Assembly (NCBI GenBank): GCA_902706235.1
Contig: CACSJR010000007.1
Location: forward strand, 1 to 64,000
DNA: 64,000 bases
Reading direction: 5' to 3'
Origin: Citrobacter sp. 18056
Lineage (GTDB): Bacteria; Pseudomonadota; Gammaproteobacteria; Enterobacterales; Enterobacteriaceae
Made by a program: the position numbers and the translations under genes. Positions 9,037-18,147 of the stretch are shown one piece after another. The notes beneath the pieces are model-generated. The model saw nothing but the letters and a program-made list of their open reading frames with translations, was not told the DNA's origin and made no database searches. How positions within the stretch are numbered: position 1 is the first letter of the stretch; every line of letters starts with the position of its first letter.

Positions 9037-9465
9037 TCAGAACTGGACGCACACCGGGTTATCAACCCGCATCACCGATTCCTGCGTGAAGCGTGATTTA
9101 TACACGTTACGCAGCGCTTCAATGTTGCTTTCACTCTGCGCATCTTTACCGTGGATTAGCATCAACGCTTTGCTCTGCTCACGGGCCACTTTGCCGTCAT
9201 TACCGAGCCATTGCCCGCGTGCATCAAGCACCGTCAGCCCATCGCGAAAGCGCGGCGTGACGTCATTGTCCACGAACTGCTGCCATTCCTGAGGCGTAAT
9301 ATCTTTCCCCGCCGGACGGCTCAAGCCGAAATAAAGCGTGGTTTGCTGCATCTGGTTATCCGCTTTGCAACTTTGCGTATCTGCGGCGGATTTTTGCGAT
9401 GGAGCCGTACAACCACTGAGCGCGAACGCCAAAGCGATGGCGGCATACCCCATTTTTAGTGTCAT
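9037..9465 (-). CDS. DUF3574-type small lipoprotein
   Basis: 142 aa. The N-terminus has a short hydrophobic segment ending in a lipobox, LSGC with Cys19, so it is probably an outer- or inner-membrane lipoprotein. The rest (LYFGLSRP, QQFVDNDVTPRFRDGLTVLDARGQW, REQSKAL) matches my recollection of the DUF3574 family, whose function is unknown. It is monocistronic and convergent with the nucleoside transporter. An alternative ATG four codons in would shorten only the signal region. Confidence 0.75.
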   Translation of the reverse strand: MTLKMGYAAIALAFALSGCTAPSQKSAADTQSCKADNQMQQTTLYFGLSRPAGKDITPQEWQQFVDNDVTPRFRDGLTVLDARGQWLGNDGKVAREQSKALMLIHGKDAQSESNIEALRNVYKSRFTQESVMRVDNPVCVQF

Positions 9466-9529
9466 TGCCTGCTATCCTCATTGTTTTTTTAGCCGGAAGA
9501 TATCAGCGCATTTTCAGGCAATTAGCAAG

Positions 9530-9552
9530 AAAAAAGCCCGCTTTCGCGGGCC
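9530..9552 (-). terminator. putP terminator
   Basis: On the minus strand GGCCCGCGAAAGCGGGC is followed by TTTTTT. It lies 19 bases beyond the putP stop. Confidence 0.85.
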
Positions 9553-9570
9553 TTAGCAGAGCAGGAATCA

Positions 9571-11079
9571 TTATTCGGCATGTAACCGGGACGGCGGCGC
9601 AGAGTGATAGTGCGCGTCCGCTTCAGCGAAGCGTTTCTGCATTGAGGCAGACGGCGCTTTGCCTAACAGGCTGAAGACCACAATCCCGATGCTGCCAAAC
9701 ACGAAGCCCGGGATAATTTCATACAGACCCAACCAGCCGAACTGTTTCCAGACGATAACCGTGACCGCACCGATGACCATTCCGGCCAGAGCGCCGTTAC
9801 GCGTCATGCGGGGCCATAGCACTGAGAACAGCACCACCGGACCAAACGCTGCGCCGAAACCTGCCCAGGCGTAGCTCACCAGACCGAGCACGCGGTTTTC
9901 AGGGTTTGCGGCCAGCGCAATCGCCACCAGCGCCACGGCCAGAACCATAAAGCGCCCGACCCATACCAGTTCTTTTTGGCTCGCGCCTTTACGCAGGAAC
10001 GCTTTGTACAAATCTTCGGTAATCGCGCTGGAGCACACCAGCAGCTGACAGCTCAGGGTCGACATCACCGCCGCCAGAATGGCAGAAAGCAGAATACCGG
10101 CAACCCACGGGTTGAACAGGATTTGCGCCAGTTCGATGAACACGCGCTCGGCGTTCTGATTTACCGCACCCGCCAGATCAGCATGGGTATTAAAGAAGGC
10201 AATACCAAAGAAGCCTACGCCCACCGCCCCCATCAGGCACAGGATCATCCACGTCATACTGATGCGACGCGCATGGACGATACTGTGGTGGGAATCCGCC
10301 GCCATGAAACGCGCCAGAATGTGCGGCTGACCGAAGTAGCCCAGACCCCAGCCCAGCAGGGAAATGATGGCCACGAAGTTCAGCCCTTTGAGCATATCGA
10401 TGTTTTCAATGCTCTTTTGCTTAATCACTTCCAGCGAGTCACCGAAACCGCCAACGGTGATAATGACAATCACCGGCGTCAGGATCAGCGCGAAAATCAT
10501 CAGGCTCGCCTGCACGGTGTCGGTCCAGCTCACGGCCAGGAAGCCGCCGATGAAGGTGTAAAGGATGGTCGCTGCCGCACCGGCCCACAGCGCAGTTTCA
10601 TAGCTCATGCCGAAGGTGCTTTCGAACAGACGTGCCCCCGCCACAATGCCGGACGCACAGTAGATGGTGAAAAACAGAAGAATGACCAACGCGGAGATAA
10701 TACGCAGCACGCGGCTTTTATCTTCAAAACGACCGGTGAAATAGTCCGGCAGCGTCAGTGCGTTATTGTTCACTTCGGTGTGAACGCGCAGGCGTCCGGC
10801 CACCAGTTTCCAGTTAATCCATGCGCCAAGGCACAGACCAATGGCAATCCAGCTTTCAGAGATACCAGAAATGAAAATGGCGCCCGGCAGGCCCATCAGC
10901 AGCCAGCCGCTCATGTCAGAGGCACCCGCAGATAATGCGGTGACAAATGGGCCCAGGCTACGCCCGCCCAGAATATAGTCATCAAAGTTTTTGGTATTAC
11001 GCCAGGCGATAAACCCAATCAGGATCATGCCAAATATATAAATTAGAAACGTCACCACCATCGGTGTGCTAGTAGCCAT
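9571..11079 (-). CDS. putP: PutP, sodium/proline symporter
   Basis: 502 aa, the same as E. coli PutP; the ATG at 11079 (MATSTPM) is chosen over a TTG one codon earlier because it matches the family start. It is an inner-membrane SSS-family carrier with about 13 hydrophobic segments, including the conserved stretches GGRSLGPFVTALSAGASDMS and LSAILAAVMSTLSCQLL. It brings proline in with sodium for use by PutA. The gene is divergent from putA and shares a 397-base control region with it that holds five PutA-operator motifs. Confidence 0.97.
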   Translation of the reverse strand: MATSTPMVVTFLIYIFGMILIGFIAWRNTKNFDDYILGGRSLGPFVTALSAGASDMSGWLLMGLPGAIFISGISESWIAIGLCLGAWINWKLVAGRLRVHTEVNNNALTLPDYFTGRFEDKSRVLRIISALVILLFFTIYCASGIVAGARLFESTFGMSYETALWAGAAATILYTFIGGFLAVSWTDTVQASLMIFALILTPVIVIITVGGFGDSLEVIKQKSIENIDMLKGLNFVAIISLLGWGLGYFGQPHILARFMAADSHHSIVHARRISMTWMILCLMGAVGVGFFGIAFFNTHADLAGAVNQNAERVFIELAQILFNPWVAGILLSAILAAVMSTLSCQLLVCSSAITEDLYKAFLRKGASQKELVWVGRFMVLAVALVAIALAANPENRVLGLVSYAWAGFGAAFGPVVLFSVLWPRMTRNGALAGMVIGAVTVIVWKQFGWLGLYEIIPGFVFGSIGIVVFSLLGKAPSASMQKRFAEADAHYHSAPPSRLHAE

Positions 11080-11244
11080 CAAAAAATCTCCAGAATAACT
11101 CTTTTTATCCCTATTACCGGAACGAAGTAATGGGCTCTTTGTTACGGGCGGAGCGTATCCTGCCGTATAGTGAATTTATTCACAAACGATTTAACACTGC
11201 ATTTACAGATAAAACACCCCGTCAACAGGATCAATTTCTTATAG

Positions 11245-11443
11245 GTTGCACTCGCTCACGCTTTTCACGGTTGCACCGCGCAAAAGTGTTAAGCGCCGCA
11301 TAAAACCTGGACTCATCACATCAACCCCACGTTTTAATCAGTGTTAAAACGATTTAACAAGTCATTGCTTTTCCTGATTGCTGGCGACGTCACACTTAAC
11401 ACGGTTGCACAAAGTTGCAACATGATGGATATTTCTGTGCAAC
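11245..11443. promoter_or_regulatory. put control region with five GTTGCA operator motifs
   Basis: GTTGCA occurs at 11245-11250, 11270-11275, 11404-11409 and 11414-11419, and as its complement at 11438-11443. In E. coli, PutA uses its ribbon-helix-helix domain to repress both put genes by binding five sites with this core. The gap between putP and putA runs from 11080 to 11476; the sites fall into a putP-side pair and a putA-side triplet. The GTTGCA spacing of 10 bases in the 11404/11414 pair suits co-operative binding on one face of the helix. Confidence 0.9.
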
Positions 11444-11476
11444 TAGAGCAGCAATTAATATTGAGGGAGTTTTTTT

Positions 11477-14400
11477 ATGGCCAGCACCACCATGGGCGTA
11501 AAACTGGATGACGCCACGCGCGAACGAATTAAAAGCGCGGCAACGCGCATTGATCGCACCCCACATTGGCTGATTAAACAGGCCATTTTTAATTATCTGG
11601 AAAAACTGGAAAATGACGAAGCGTTGCCGGAATTGCCTGCCCTGCTGTCAGGTGCGGCGAATGAAAGCGACGAAGGCCTGGTGCAGACCGAAGAGTCGCC
11701 TCAGCCGTTCCTCGACTTTGCCGAGCAGATCCTGCCGCAATCGGTGACCCGTTCTGCGATTACGGCCGCCTGGCGTCGGGCTGAAACCGACGCGGTACCC
11801 ATGCTGCTGGAGCAGGCCCGTCTGCCACACAGCATCGCAGAACAAGCGCATTCCCTCGCTTACCAGCTGGCCGAAAAATTGCGTAACCAGAAAACAGCCA
11901 GCGGTCGCGCCGGTATGGTGCAAAGCCTGTTGCAGGAATTTTCGCTCTCCTCGCAGGAAGGCGTAGCACTGATGTGTCTGGCGGAAGCGCTGCTGCGTAT
12001 TCCGGACAAAGCCACCCGCGATGCGCTGATCCGCGACAAAATCAGCAACGGCAACTGGCATTCGCACATTGGCCGCAGCCCGTCACTGTTCGTCAACGCC
12101 GCCACCTGGGGCCTGCTATTCACCGGTAAACTGGTATCGACGCACAACGAAGCCAGCCTGTCGCGCTCGCTGAACCGCATTATCGGTAAGAGCGGCGAGC
12201 CGTTGATCCGCAAAGGCGTGGACATGGCGATGCGCCTGATGGGCGAACAGTTCGTTACCGGCGAAACCATTTCCGAAGCGCTGGCCAATGCCCGCAAGCT
12301 GGAAGATAAAGGCTTCCGCTACTCCTACGATATGCTCGGCGAAGCAGCGCTGACCGCCGCCGACGCGCAGGCGTACATGGTCTCCTATCAGCAGGCAATC
12401 CACTCGATTGGTAAAGCCTCTAACGGGCGCGGCATTTATGAAGGCCCAGGCATCTCAATTAAACTGTCGGCGTTGCACCCGCGCTACAGCCGCGCGCAGT
12501 TCGACCGTGTGATGGACGAGTTGTATCCACGCCTGAAATCCCTGACCCTGCTGGCGCGCCAGTATGATATCGGCATCAACATTGACGCCGAAGAAGCCGA
12601 CCGCCTGGAGATCTCCCTCGATCTGCTGGAAAAACTTTGTTTCGAACCGGAACTGGCAGGCTGGAACGGCATCGGCTTTGTTATTCAGGCGTATCAGAAA
12701 CGCTGCCCGGCGGTGATTGATTACCTGACCGACCTCGCTACCCGTAGCCGCCGTCGCCTGATGATCCGTCTGGTGAAAGGCGCGTACTGGGACAGCGAAA
12801 TTAAACGTGCGCAGATGGACGGCCTCGAAGGGTATCCGGTGTATACCCGCAAGGTGTATACCGACGTGTCCTACCTCGCGTGCGCAAAAAAATTGCTGGC
12901 GGTGCCGAACCTGATTTATCCGCAATTCGCCACCCACAACGCTCACACCCTGGCGGCGATTTACCAACTGGCGGGCCAGAACTATTATCCGGGCCAGTAT
13001 GAATTCCAGTGCCTGCACGGGATGGGCGAACCGCTGTACGAGCAGGTGGTGGGTAAAGTGGCCGATGGAAAACTGAACCGTCCATGCCGTATTTATGCGC
13101 CGGTGGGCACGCACGAAACGCTGCTGGCGTATCTGGTGCGTCGCCTGCTGGAAAACGGCGCGAACACCTCCTTTGTGAACCGAATCGCCGATACCACCCT
13201 GCCGCTGGATGAACTGGTGGCTGATCCGGTTTCCGCCGTCGAGAAACTGGCGCAGCAGGAAGGCCAGGCCGGTCTGCCGCATCCGAAGATCCCACTGCCA
13301 CGCGAGCTGTACGGCGAAGGCCGCGATAACTCCGCCGGGCTGGATTTGGCTAACGAACACCGTCTGGCGTCCCTCTCCTCTTCGTTGCTTAACAGCGCGC
13401 TGCAAAAATGGCGTGCCCTGCCGATGCTGGAACAGGCGGTTGACGACGGCGACATGCAGCCCGTGGTCAACCCGGCTGAGCCGAAAGATATCGTCGGCTA
13501 TACGCGTGATGCGTCCGAATGCGAAGTGGAACAGGCACTGACCAACGCGGTCAATAACGCGCCTATCTGGTTCGCCACGCCGCCGCACGAACGTGCCGCC
13601 ATTCTTGAACGCGCCGCCGTATTAATGGAAGGCCAGATGCAGCAGCTAATGGGCATTCTGGTGCGCGAAGCGGGTAAAACCTTCAGTAACGCTATCGCCG
13701 AAGTGCGTGAAGCGGTGGATTTCCTGCATTACTACGCGGGACAGGTCCGGGATGATTTCGCCAACGAAACCCATCGCCCGCTTGGTCCTGTGGTCTGTAT
13801 CAGTCCTTGGAACTTCCCGCTGGCCATCTTCACCGGACAAATCGCCGCAGCACTCGCCGCCGGAAACAGCGTGCTGGCGAAACCTGCCGAGCAGACGCCG
13901 CTGATAGCCGCTCAGGGCATCAATATTCTTCTGGAAGCGGGCGTACCGCCGGGCGTGGTGCAGCTTCTGCCGGGTCGCGGTGAAACCGTCGGCGCGCAGC
14001 TCACGTCCGACAACCGCGTGCGCGGGGTGATGTTTACCGGTTCCACCGAAGTGGCAACCCTGCTGCAACGTAATATCGCCAGCCGCCTCGATCCGCAGGG
14101 TCGTCCGACACCGCTTATCGCCGAAACCGGCGGGATGAACGCGATGATCGTTGATTCCTCTGCGCTGACCGAACAGGTGGTGATTGACGTTCTGGCCTCC
14201 GCGTTCGACAGCGCCGGGCAGCGCTGCTCTGCCCTGCGCGTGCTGTGTTTGCAGGACGATATCGCCGACCACACCCTGACGATGCTGAAGGGTGCGATGG
14301 CGGAATGCAGAATGGGCAACCCAGGACGGATGACCACGGATATTGGCCCGGTGATTGATGCCGAAGCCAAAGGCAATATCGAGCGTCACATTCAGACCCT

Positions 14401-15439
14401 GCGCAGCAAAGGTCGACCGGTGTTCCAGGCCGCACGTGATAACGGTGAAGACCGCCGCGAATGGGCCACCGGCACCTTCGTGCCGCCGACGCTGATTGAG
14501 CTGGAAAGCTTCGATGAGCTGCAAAAAGAAGTGTTCGGTCCGGTGCTGCACGTGGTGCGCTACAACCGCAATAACCTTAATGCACTGGTCTCCCAGATTA
14601 ATGCCTCCGGCTACGGTTTGACCCTCGGGGTGCATACCCGCATCGACGAAACCATCGCCCAGGTCACCGGCAGCGCCAACGTCGGCAACCTGTACGTGAA
14701 CCGTAATATGGTGGGCGCGGTCGTCGGCGTGCAGCCGTTCGGCGGCGAAGGTTTGTCCGGTACAGGTCCGAAAGCCGGCGGCCCGATGTACCTCTATCGC
14801 CTGCTCTCCAGCCGCCCGGAAAACGCGCTATTAACCACGCTGAACCGTCAGGATGCCGGGCGTCCGGTGGATGCACAGCTGAAAACACTGTTGGAACAAC
14901 CGCTGGTCGCCCTGCGCGAATGGGCCAACGGTCGTCCTGAACTGAGCACACTTTGTCATCGTTACGGCGAACTGGCGCAGGCCGGGACCCAGCGTTTATT
15001 GCCAGGCCCAACCGGCGAGCGCAATACCTGGACTTTGATGCCGCGTGAACGCGTACTGTGTCTTGCGGATAATGAAGAAGATGCGCTGGTGCAGCTCGCC
15101 GCCGTTACCGCCGTCGGCAGTGAAATCCTCTGGCCGGATGAAAGTCTGCATCGTGGGCTGGCAAAACAGTTGCCGAAAGCGGTCAACGAGCGCATTCGCT
15201 TCGCCAAACGCGAGCAGATTGTGAACGAAGATTTTGATGCGGTGATTTATCACGGTGATTCAGATCAGCTGCGTGAACTGTGCCAGCAGGTGGCGGCTCG
15301 CGATGGGGCGATTATCTCGGTACAGGGCTTTGCTCGTGGGGAAACTAATCTGCTGCTGGAACGCCTGTACGTTGAACGCTCCCTGAGCGTCAATACCGCT
15401 GCGGCGGGCGGCAACGCCAGCCTGATGACAATCGGCTAA
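11477..15439 (+). CDS. putA: PutA, trifunctional proline dehydrogenase / P5C dehydrogenase / put repressor
   Basis: 1320 aa, the E. coli length. Residues 1-47 form the ribbon-helix-helix DNA-binding domain (MGVKLDDATRERIKSAA). A proline dehydrogenase FAD barrel follows (about 260-610), then an aldehyde dehydrogenase domain (about 650-1130) with catalytic Cys917 in GQRCSAL, and a C-terminal lid. It oxidises proline to glutamate at the membrane when proline is abundant and represses putP/putA when it is scarce. The ATG at 11477 has GAGGGAG ten bases upstream. It ends with a REP-like hairpin terminator. Confidence 0.98.
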   Translation: MASTTMGVKLDDATRERIKSAATRIDRTPHWLIKQAIFNYLEKLENDEALPELPALLSGAANESDEGLVQTEESPQPFLDFAEQILPQSVTRSAITAAWRRAETDAVPMLLEQARLPHSIAEQAHSLAYQLAEKLRNQKTASGRAGMVQSLLQEFSLSSQEGVALMCLAEALLRIPDKATRDALIRDKISNGNWHSHIGRSPSLFVNAATWGLLFTGKLVSTHNEASLSRSLNRIIGKSGEPLIRKGVDMAMRLMGEQFVTGETISEALANARKLEDKGFRYSYDMLGEAALTAADAQAYMVSYQQAIHSIGKASNGRGIYEGPGISIKLSALHPRYSRAQFDRVMDELYPRLKSLTLLARQYDIGINIDAEEADRLEISLDLLEKLCFEPELAGWNGIGFVIQAYQKRCPAVIDYLTDLATRSRRRLMIRLVKGAYWDSEIKRAQMDGLEGYPVYTRKVYTDVSYLACAKKLLAVPNLIYPQFATHNAHTLAAIYQLAGQNYYPGQYEFQCLHGMGEPLYEQVVGKVADGKLNRPCRIYAPVGTHETLLAYLVRRLLENGANTSFVNRIADTTLPLDELVADPVSAVEKLAQQEGQAGLPHPKIPLPRELYGEGRDNSAGLDLANEHRLASLSSSLLNSALQKWRALPMLEQAVDDGDMQPVVNPAEPKDIVGYTRDASECEVEQALTNAVNNAPIWFATPPHERAAILERAAVLMEGQMQQLMGILVREAGKTFSNAIAEVREAVDFLHYYAGQVRDDFANETHRPLGPVVCISPWNFPLAIFTGQIAAALAAGNSVLAKPAEQTPLIAAQGINILLEAGVPPGVVQLLPGRGETVGAQLTSDNRVRGVMFTGSTEVATLLQRNIASRLDPQGRPTPLIAETGGMNAMIVDSSALTEQVVIDVLASAFDSAGQRCSALRVLCLQDDIADHTLTMLKGAMAECRMGNPGRMTTDIGPVIDAEAKGNIERHIQTLRSKGRPVFQAARDNGEDRREWATGTFVPPTLIELESFDELQKEVFGPVLHVVRYNRNNLNALVSQINASGYGLTLGVHTRIDETIAQVTGSANVGNLYVNRNMVGAVVGVQPFGGEGLSGTGPKAGGPMYLYRLLSSRPENALLTTLNRQDAGRPVDAQLKTLLEQPLVALREWANGRPELSTLCHRYGELAQAGTQRLLPGPTGERNTWTLMPRERVLCLADNEEDALVQLAAVTAVGSEILWPDESLHRGLAKQLPKAVNERIRFAKREQIVNEDFDAVIYHGDSDQLRELCQQVAARDGAIISVQGFARGETNLLLERLYVERSLSVNTAAAGGNASLMTIG

Positions 15440-15480
15440 GCTTGTGATTAATTAGTGGCAATGCGCCCCATCACCCTGTA

Positions 15481-15514
15481 AGCCCGGTAAGCGACAACGC
15501 CACCGGGCTTTTTT
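15481..15514 (+). terminator. putA terminator (REP-like hairpin)
   Basis: AGCCCGGT ... ACCGGGCT with an internal REP-type loop, followed by TTTTTT, 41 bases after the putA stop. Confidence 0.8.
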
Positions 15515-15526
15515 GGAGATCACACG

Positions 15527-15919
15527 ATGAAACTGACTATTATCGCCGCTGCCGCCCTGCTGATGAGCACTTCCGCTCTGGCGGACAGCTGTGAATCCGC
15601 CACGTCCCAGGCGGGACTTAACGAGTGTGCCAGCAATGAATATAAAAAGCAGGATGACTTGCTCAATCAGACCTATAAAGAGGCGATGAAACTCGCCACC
15701 TCGACACAGAAAACTCAGCTCGTAACCGCGCAAAAAGCGTGGCTCGCCTTTCGCGACGCCGACTGCGCATTTTTGACCTCCGGCGCTGACGGCGCCTCCG
15801 TCGCCCCGATGGTTCACGCCCAGTGCATGACCGACAAAACCCGCGAACGTACCGAACTGCTGAAAAGCACTCTCACCTGTGAAGAAGGCGATGTGAGCTG
15901 CGTTTTCCCGCCGCGTTAA
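15527..15919 (+). CDS. LprI-like (DUF1311) exported protein, putative lysozyme inhibitor family
   Basis: 130 aa. A signal peptide (about 1-19, ending SALA) leads into a domain with the LprI/DUF1311 pattern: Cys-x(n)-QAGLNECA, NQTYKEAMK, QKAWLAFRDADC, and six Cys residues in the mature part likely to form disulfides. LprI of Mycobacterium is a lysozyme inhibitor; function in enterobacteria is not established. Its last four bases overlap the end of convergent rutR. A GGAG site precedes the ATG. It is monocistronic. Confidence 0.8.
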   Translation: MKLTIIAAAALLMSTSALADSCESATSQAGLNECASNEYKKQDDLLNQTYKEAMKLATSTQKTQLVTAQKAWLAFRDADCAFLTSGADGASVAPMVHAQCMTDKTRERTELLKSTLTCEEGDVSCVFPPR

Positions 15920-16554
15920 CGCAGACGGATCCCTTCAATAATCATGCGCTGCACATTTTCCACAGTTTGCTGGAAGAACGCCTCATCACGCAGCGTTTTA
16001 CCGGTGACCGCCTCGACCTGAGTGGAGAAGTCCGCATAGTGCTGCGTGGCGGCCCAAATCATGAAGATCAGATGGTTCGGATCGATGGGCGCCAGCTTGC
16101 CCTCCGCGACCCAGCCTGAAATGATCGCCGATTTTTCTGCCACAAGGGATTTTAAATCCCCGGTCAATTCCGCCATCAGCAGCGGTGCGCCCTGCAACAT
16201 CTCAAGACAAAACAGGCGCGAGGCTTCCGGGTAATCTCGCGAAACTTCCAGCTTGAGGCGAATATACTCACCAATCGCCACCAGCGGCGTGAATTCTTCG
16301 CGAAAGGCGCGCAGCGGCGCCAGCCAGATATCGAGGATATTGCGCATGACTGCCACGTACAGCGCTTCTTTCGACGGATAGTAATAAAGCAGATTCGTTT
16401 TCGAGACGCCCGCCTGTTCCGCCACCTGTTCAAGACGCGTGCCGTGAATGCCGAACTGAGAAAAGGTGTTCAGCGCTGCCGTCAGAATGGCCTCTTTTTT
16501 AGCGCTCACCGCCAGACTACGTTTCCCGGTTTTTTTTACGGCTGCCTGAGCCAT
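15916..16554 (-). CDS. rutR: RutR-like TetR-family regulator
   Basis: 212 aa and very similar along its length to E. coli RutR: the N-terminal HTH (TRLEQVAEQAGVSKTNLLYYYPSKEAL) and the ligand domain ending in FFQQTVENVQRMIIEGIR. In E. coli it senses uracil and controls pyrimidine and purine genes, including the divergent rutABCDEFG operon. Here that operon is absent: the gene immediately upstream, only 10 bases away on the same strand, is a DMT-family exporter. It lies next to putA as in E. coli. Confidence 0.92.
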   Translation of the reverse strand: MAQAAVKKTGKRSLAVSAKKEAILTAALNTFSQFGIHGTRLEQVAEQAGVSKTNLLYYYPSKEALYVAVMRNILDIWLAPLRAFREEFTPLVAIGEYIRLKLEVSRDYPEASRLFCLEMLQGAPLLMAELTGDLKSLVAEKSAIISGWVAEGKLAPIDPNHLIFMIWAATQHYADFSTQVEAVTGKTLRDEAFFQQTVENVQRMIIEGIRLR

Positions 16555-16564
16555 GACGCTCTCC

Positions 16565-17497
16565 TTATTCCTGCGCGGTACATTTGTTTTCTGCGTTTTC
16601 CGCCACCTGCGGTAACGCCTTTTTCTTTTTGAATTTCAATTCGCTGACCAACACGCCCGCGATGATAAACGCCGCGCCAAGCAGGGCCAGCATCGGTAAG
16701 CGTTCACCCGCCATGCGGCCAAAGATGCCCGCCCACACGGGTTCACCGGTATAAATCACCGTCGCACGCGTCGGGGAAACGCTGCGCTGGGCCCAGTTCA
16801 TCACCACCTGAATAATGGCGCTGAAAATCCCTAAACCCAGGGCAACCACCAGCAGACCCGGTGAAAATGACGGAACGGATTCTCCGGCGGGGATCATCAT
16901 GGTAAATGCTACCAGCGACGCGGTGGCCAGCTGCACGACGGTGACCCGGCGCACATCGACCTTCCCGGCCCAGGCGCTGATCAGAATAATTTCTGCGGCG
17001 ATAGCCAGCGCCCCCGCGAGGGTAATGATTTCCCCGGCACCAAGCGCCAGTAAGTTTCCGTCCGGCCCGGCGAGTAAAATCAGGCCGATGAACGCCAGCA
17101 TAATCCCGACGCAGGACATCAGCCCCGGCATACGCCCGAGGCACAACCATTGCAATAATGGCACCAGCGGCACGTACATCGCGGTAATAAAGGCGGATTT
17201 ACTGCTGGAAATAGACTGTAAGCCCCAGGTTTGCAGGCTGTAGCCAAACGCGATAGCGATTCCAATCATCACGCCCGCTTTCAATTCAAGCCGCGTTAAC
17301 CCACGCAGGGAGCGTAGTGAGAGCAGACCCACGGCGATAGCCGCGGTGGCGAAGCGCAGTCCGACAAAAAAGAACGGGTCGCTCATGGTGACGGCGTATT
17401 GCACCGCCAGAAACGTGCCACCCCAGAACATGGTGATGACAATCAGGAGCGCTTCCTGAGGCTTTACGGAAAATTGATAGCGAGAAAGAAAGGACAT
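16565..17497 (-). CDS. EamA/DMT-family transporter
   Basis: 310 aa with ten hydrophobic segments arranged as two EamA repeats (first repeat near ALLIVITMFWGGTFLAVQYA, second near GALAIAAEIILISAWAG). It ends with a charged tail (KFKKKKA). DMT proteins of this type export amino acids or other small metabolites. It lies 10 bases upstream of rutR on the same strand, so the two are probably one transcript and RutR may control it. Divergent gene neighbours and the missing rut operon suggest local rearrangement. The substrate is unknown. Confidence 0.85.
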   Translation of the reverse strand: MSFLSRYQFSVKPQEALLIVITMFWGGTFLAVQYAVTMSDPFFFVGLRFATAAIAVGLLSLRSLRGLTRLELKAGVMIGIAIAFGYSLQTWGLQSISSSKSAFITAMYVPLVPLLQWLCLGRMPGLMSCVGIMLAFIGLILLAGPDGNLLALGAGEIITLAGALAIAAEIILISAWAGKVDVRRVTVVQLATASLVAFTMMIPAGESVPSFSPGLLVVALGLGIFSAIIQVVMNWAQRSVSPTRATVIYTGEPVWAGIFGRMAGERLPMLALLGAAFIIAGVLVSELKFKKKKALPQVAENAENKCTAQE

Positions 17498-17566
17498 AGT
17501 ACCGCCGGGATAACATTCAGCCCAACAGTGTGCAGATTACCGCGGACTGCTGCAACCAGCAGGCAT

Positions 17567-17596
17567 AAAAAAACCGCCGGGAAAGCCCGGCGGTGG
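17567..17596 (-). terminator. ymdF terminator
   Basis: On the minus strand CCACCGCCGGGCTTTCCCGGCGG is followed by TTTTTTT. It lies 46 bases after the ymdF stop and before the start of the DMT gene. Confidence 0.85.
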
Positions 17597-17641
17597 GGAT
17601 TTGATGGGGCTCAGGTCGCCACATCGTACGGCGTCAGTCCA

Positions 17642-17818
17642 CTAGCTATTGCGATTGCTGCCGTGGCTGTTTTTCCCCCCTTTTTTGCCAGCTTCAGAGG
17701 CACGCTGAGGATCATTCTTGAAGTTACCCCCGCTGTGCTGGCCACCTTTACGACCTGCTTCTGATGCTCTATCACGGTCTTCGGCGAAATTACCCGAACC
17801 GCCACGATGGTTTGCCAT
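17642..17818 (-). CDS. ymdF: YmdF, small KGG-repeat stress protein
   Basis: 58 aa, found by translating the minus strand from the ATG at 17818 with GGAGG seven bases upstream. The sequence begins MANHRGGSGNFAEDRDRASE and contains two copies of the ASEAGRKGG / ASEAGKKGG motif of the con-10 / YciG family of small hydrophilic stress proteins. It is nearly identical to E. coli YmdF (57 aa). Function is unknown; family members are linked to stationary phase and general stress. The gene lies between the DMT transporter and an autotransporter locus, in the region where E. coli has wrbA-ymdF. Confidence 0.9.
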   Translation of the reverse strand: MANHRGGSGNFAEDRDRASEAGRKGGQHSGGNFKNDPQRASEAGKKGGKNSHGSNRNS

Positions 17819-18147
17819 TACGGACCTCCAATCAATTGTTCAGACATCATATTGCATTACGTGATGTGGAATATTCCACTACGCGGTGACGGGCCAGAGG
17901 CCTGTTTATCGCCGCGTGGAACTAAGCTTAGTGGAAGCCTCTCATTCCTCCAGTAAACGGTAATATCTTGCAACATGCGCTCAGCGGAAAGTATGAGTTT
18001 GCCGCTCCGCGACGCATAAGCGACTCTTATGGCTTATGAAAAAAACGCACAGGAAAGTGTGTCATTTTGCTACAGAATCATTGCCGCATGCCATCACATT
18101 CAACCGACTGAATTAATGAATGTTTTCCCGATTTAACTGGCCCCGCA
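17819..18147. other. Intergenic stretch between ymdF and an exported-protein gene
   Basis: No open frame is convincing. It must hold the ymdF promoter. A perfect 12-base palindrome ACTAAGCTTAGT lies inside an imperfect hairpin at about 17885-17945; no known role. Confidence 0.4.

Noticed and set aside
9976-10935. Open frame of 319 codons on the plus strand inside putP
   Set aside because: Antisense to the conserved membrane segments of putP; the product is rich in His, Gln and Arg, typical of an antisense shadow.
12455-13588. Long open frame (377 codons) on the minus strand inside putA
   Set aside because: It lies wholly antisense to the proline dehydrogenase region of putA, has no ribosome-binding site or family resemblance, and its composition is that of a GC-rich shadow frame.
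17885-17945. Hairpin with the 12-base palindrome ACTAAGCTTAGT as a possible small RNA
   Set aside because: No promoter or T-run terminator supports a transcript; noted only as a palindrome.
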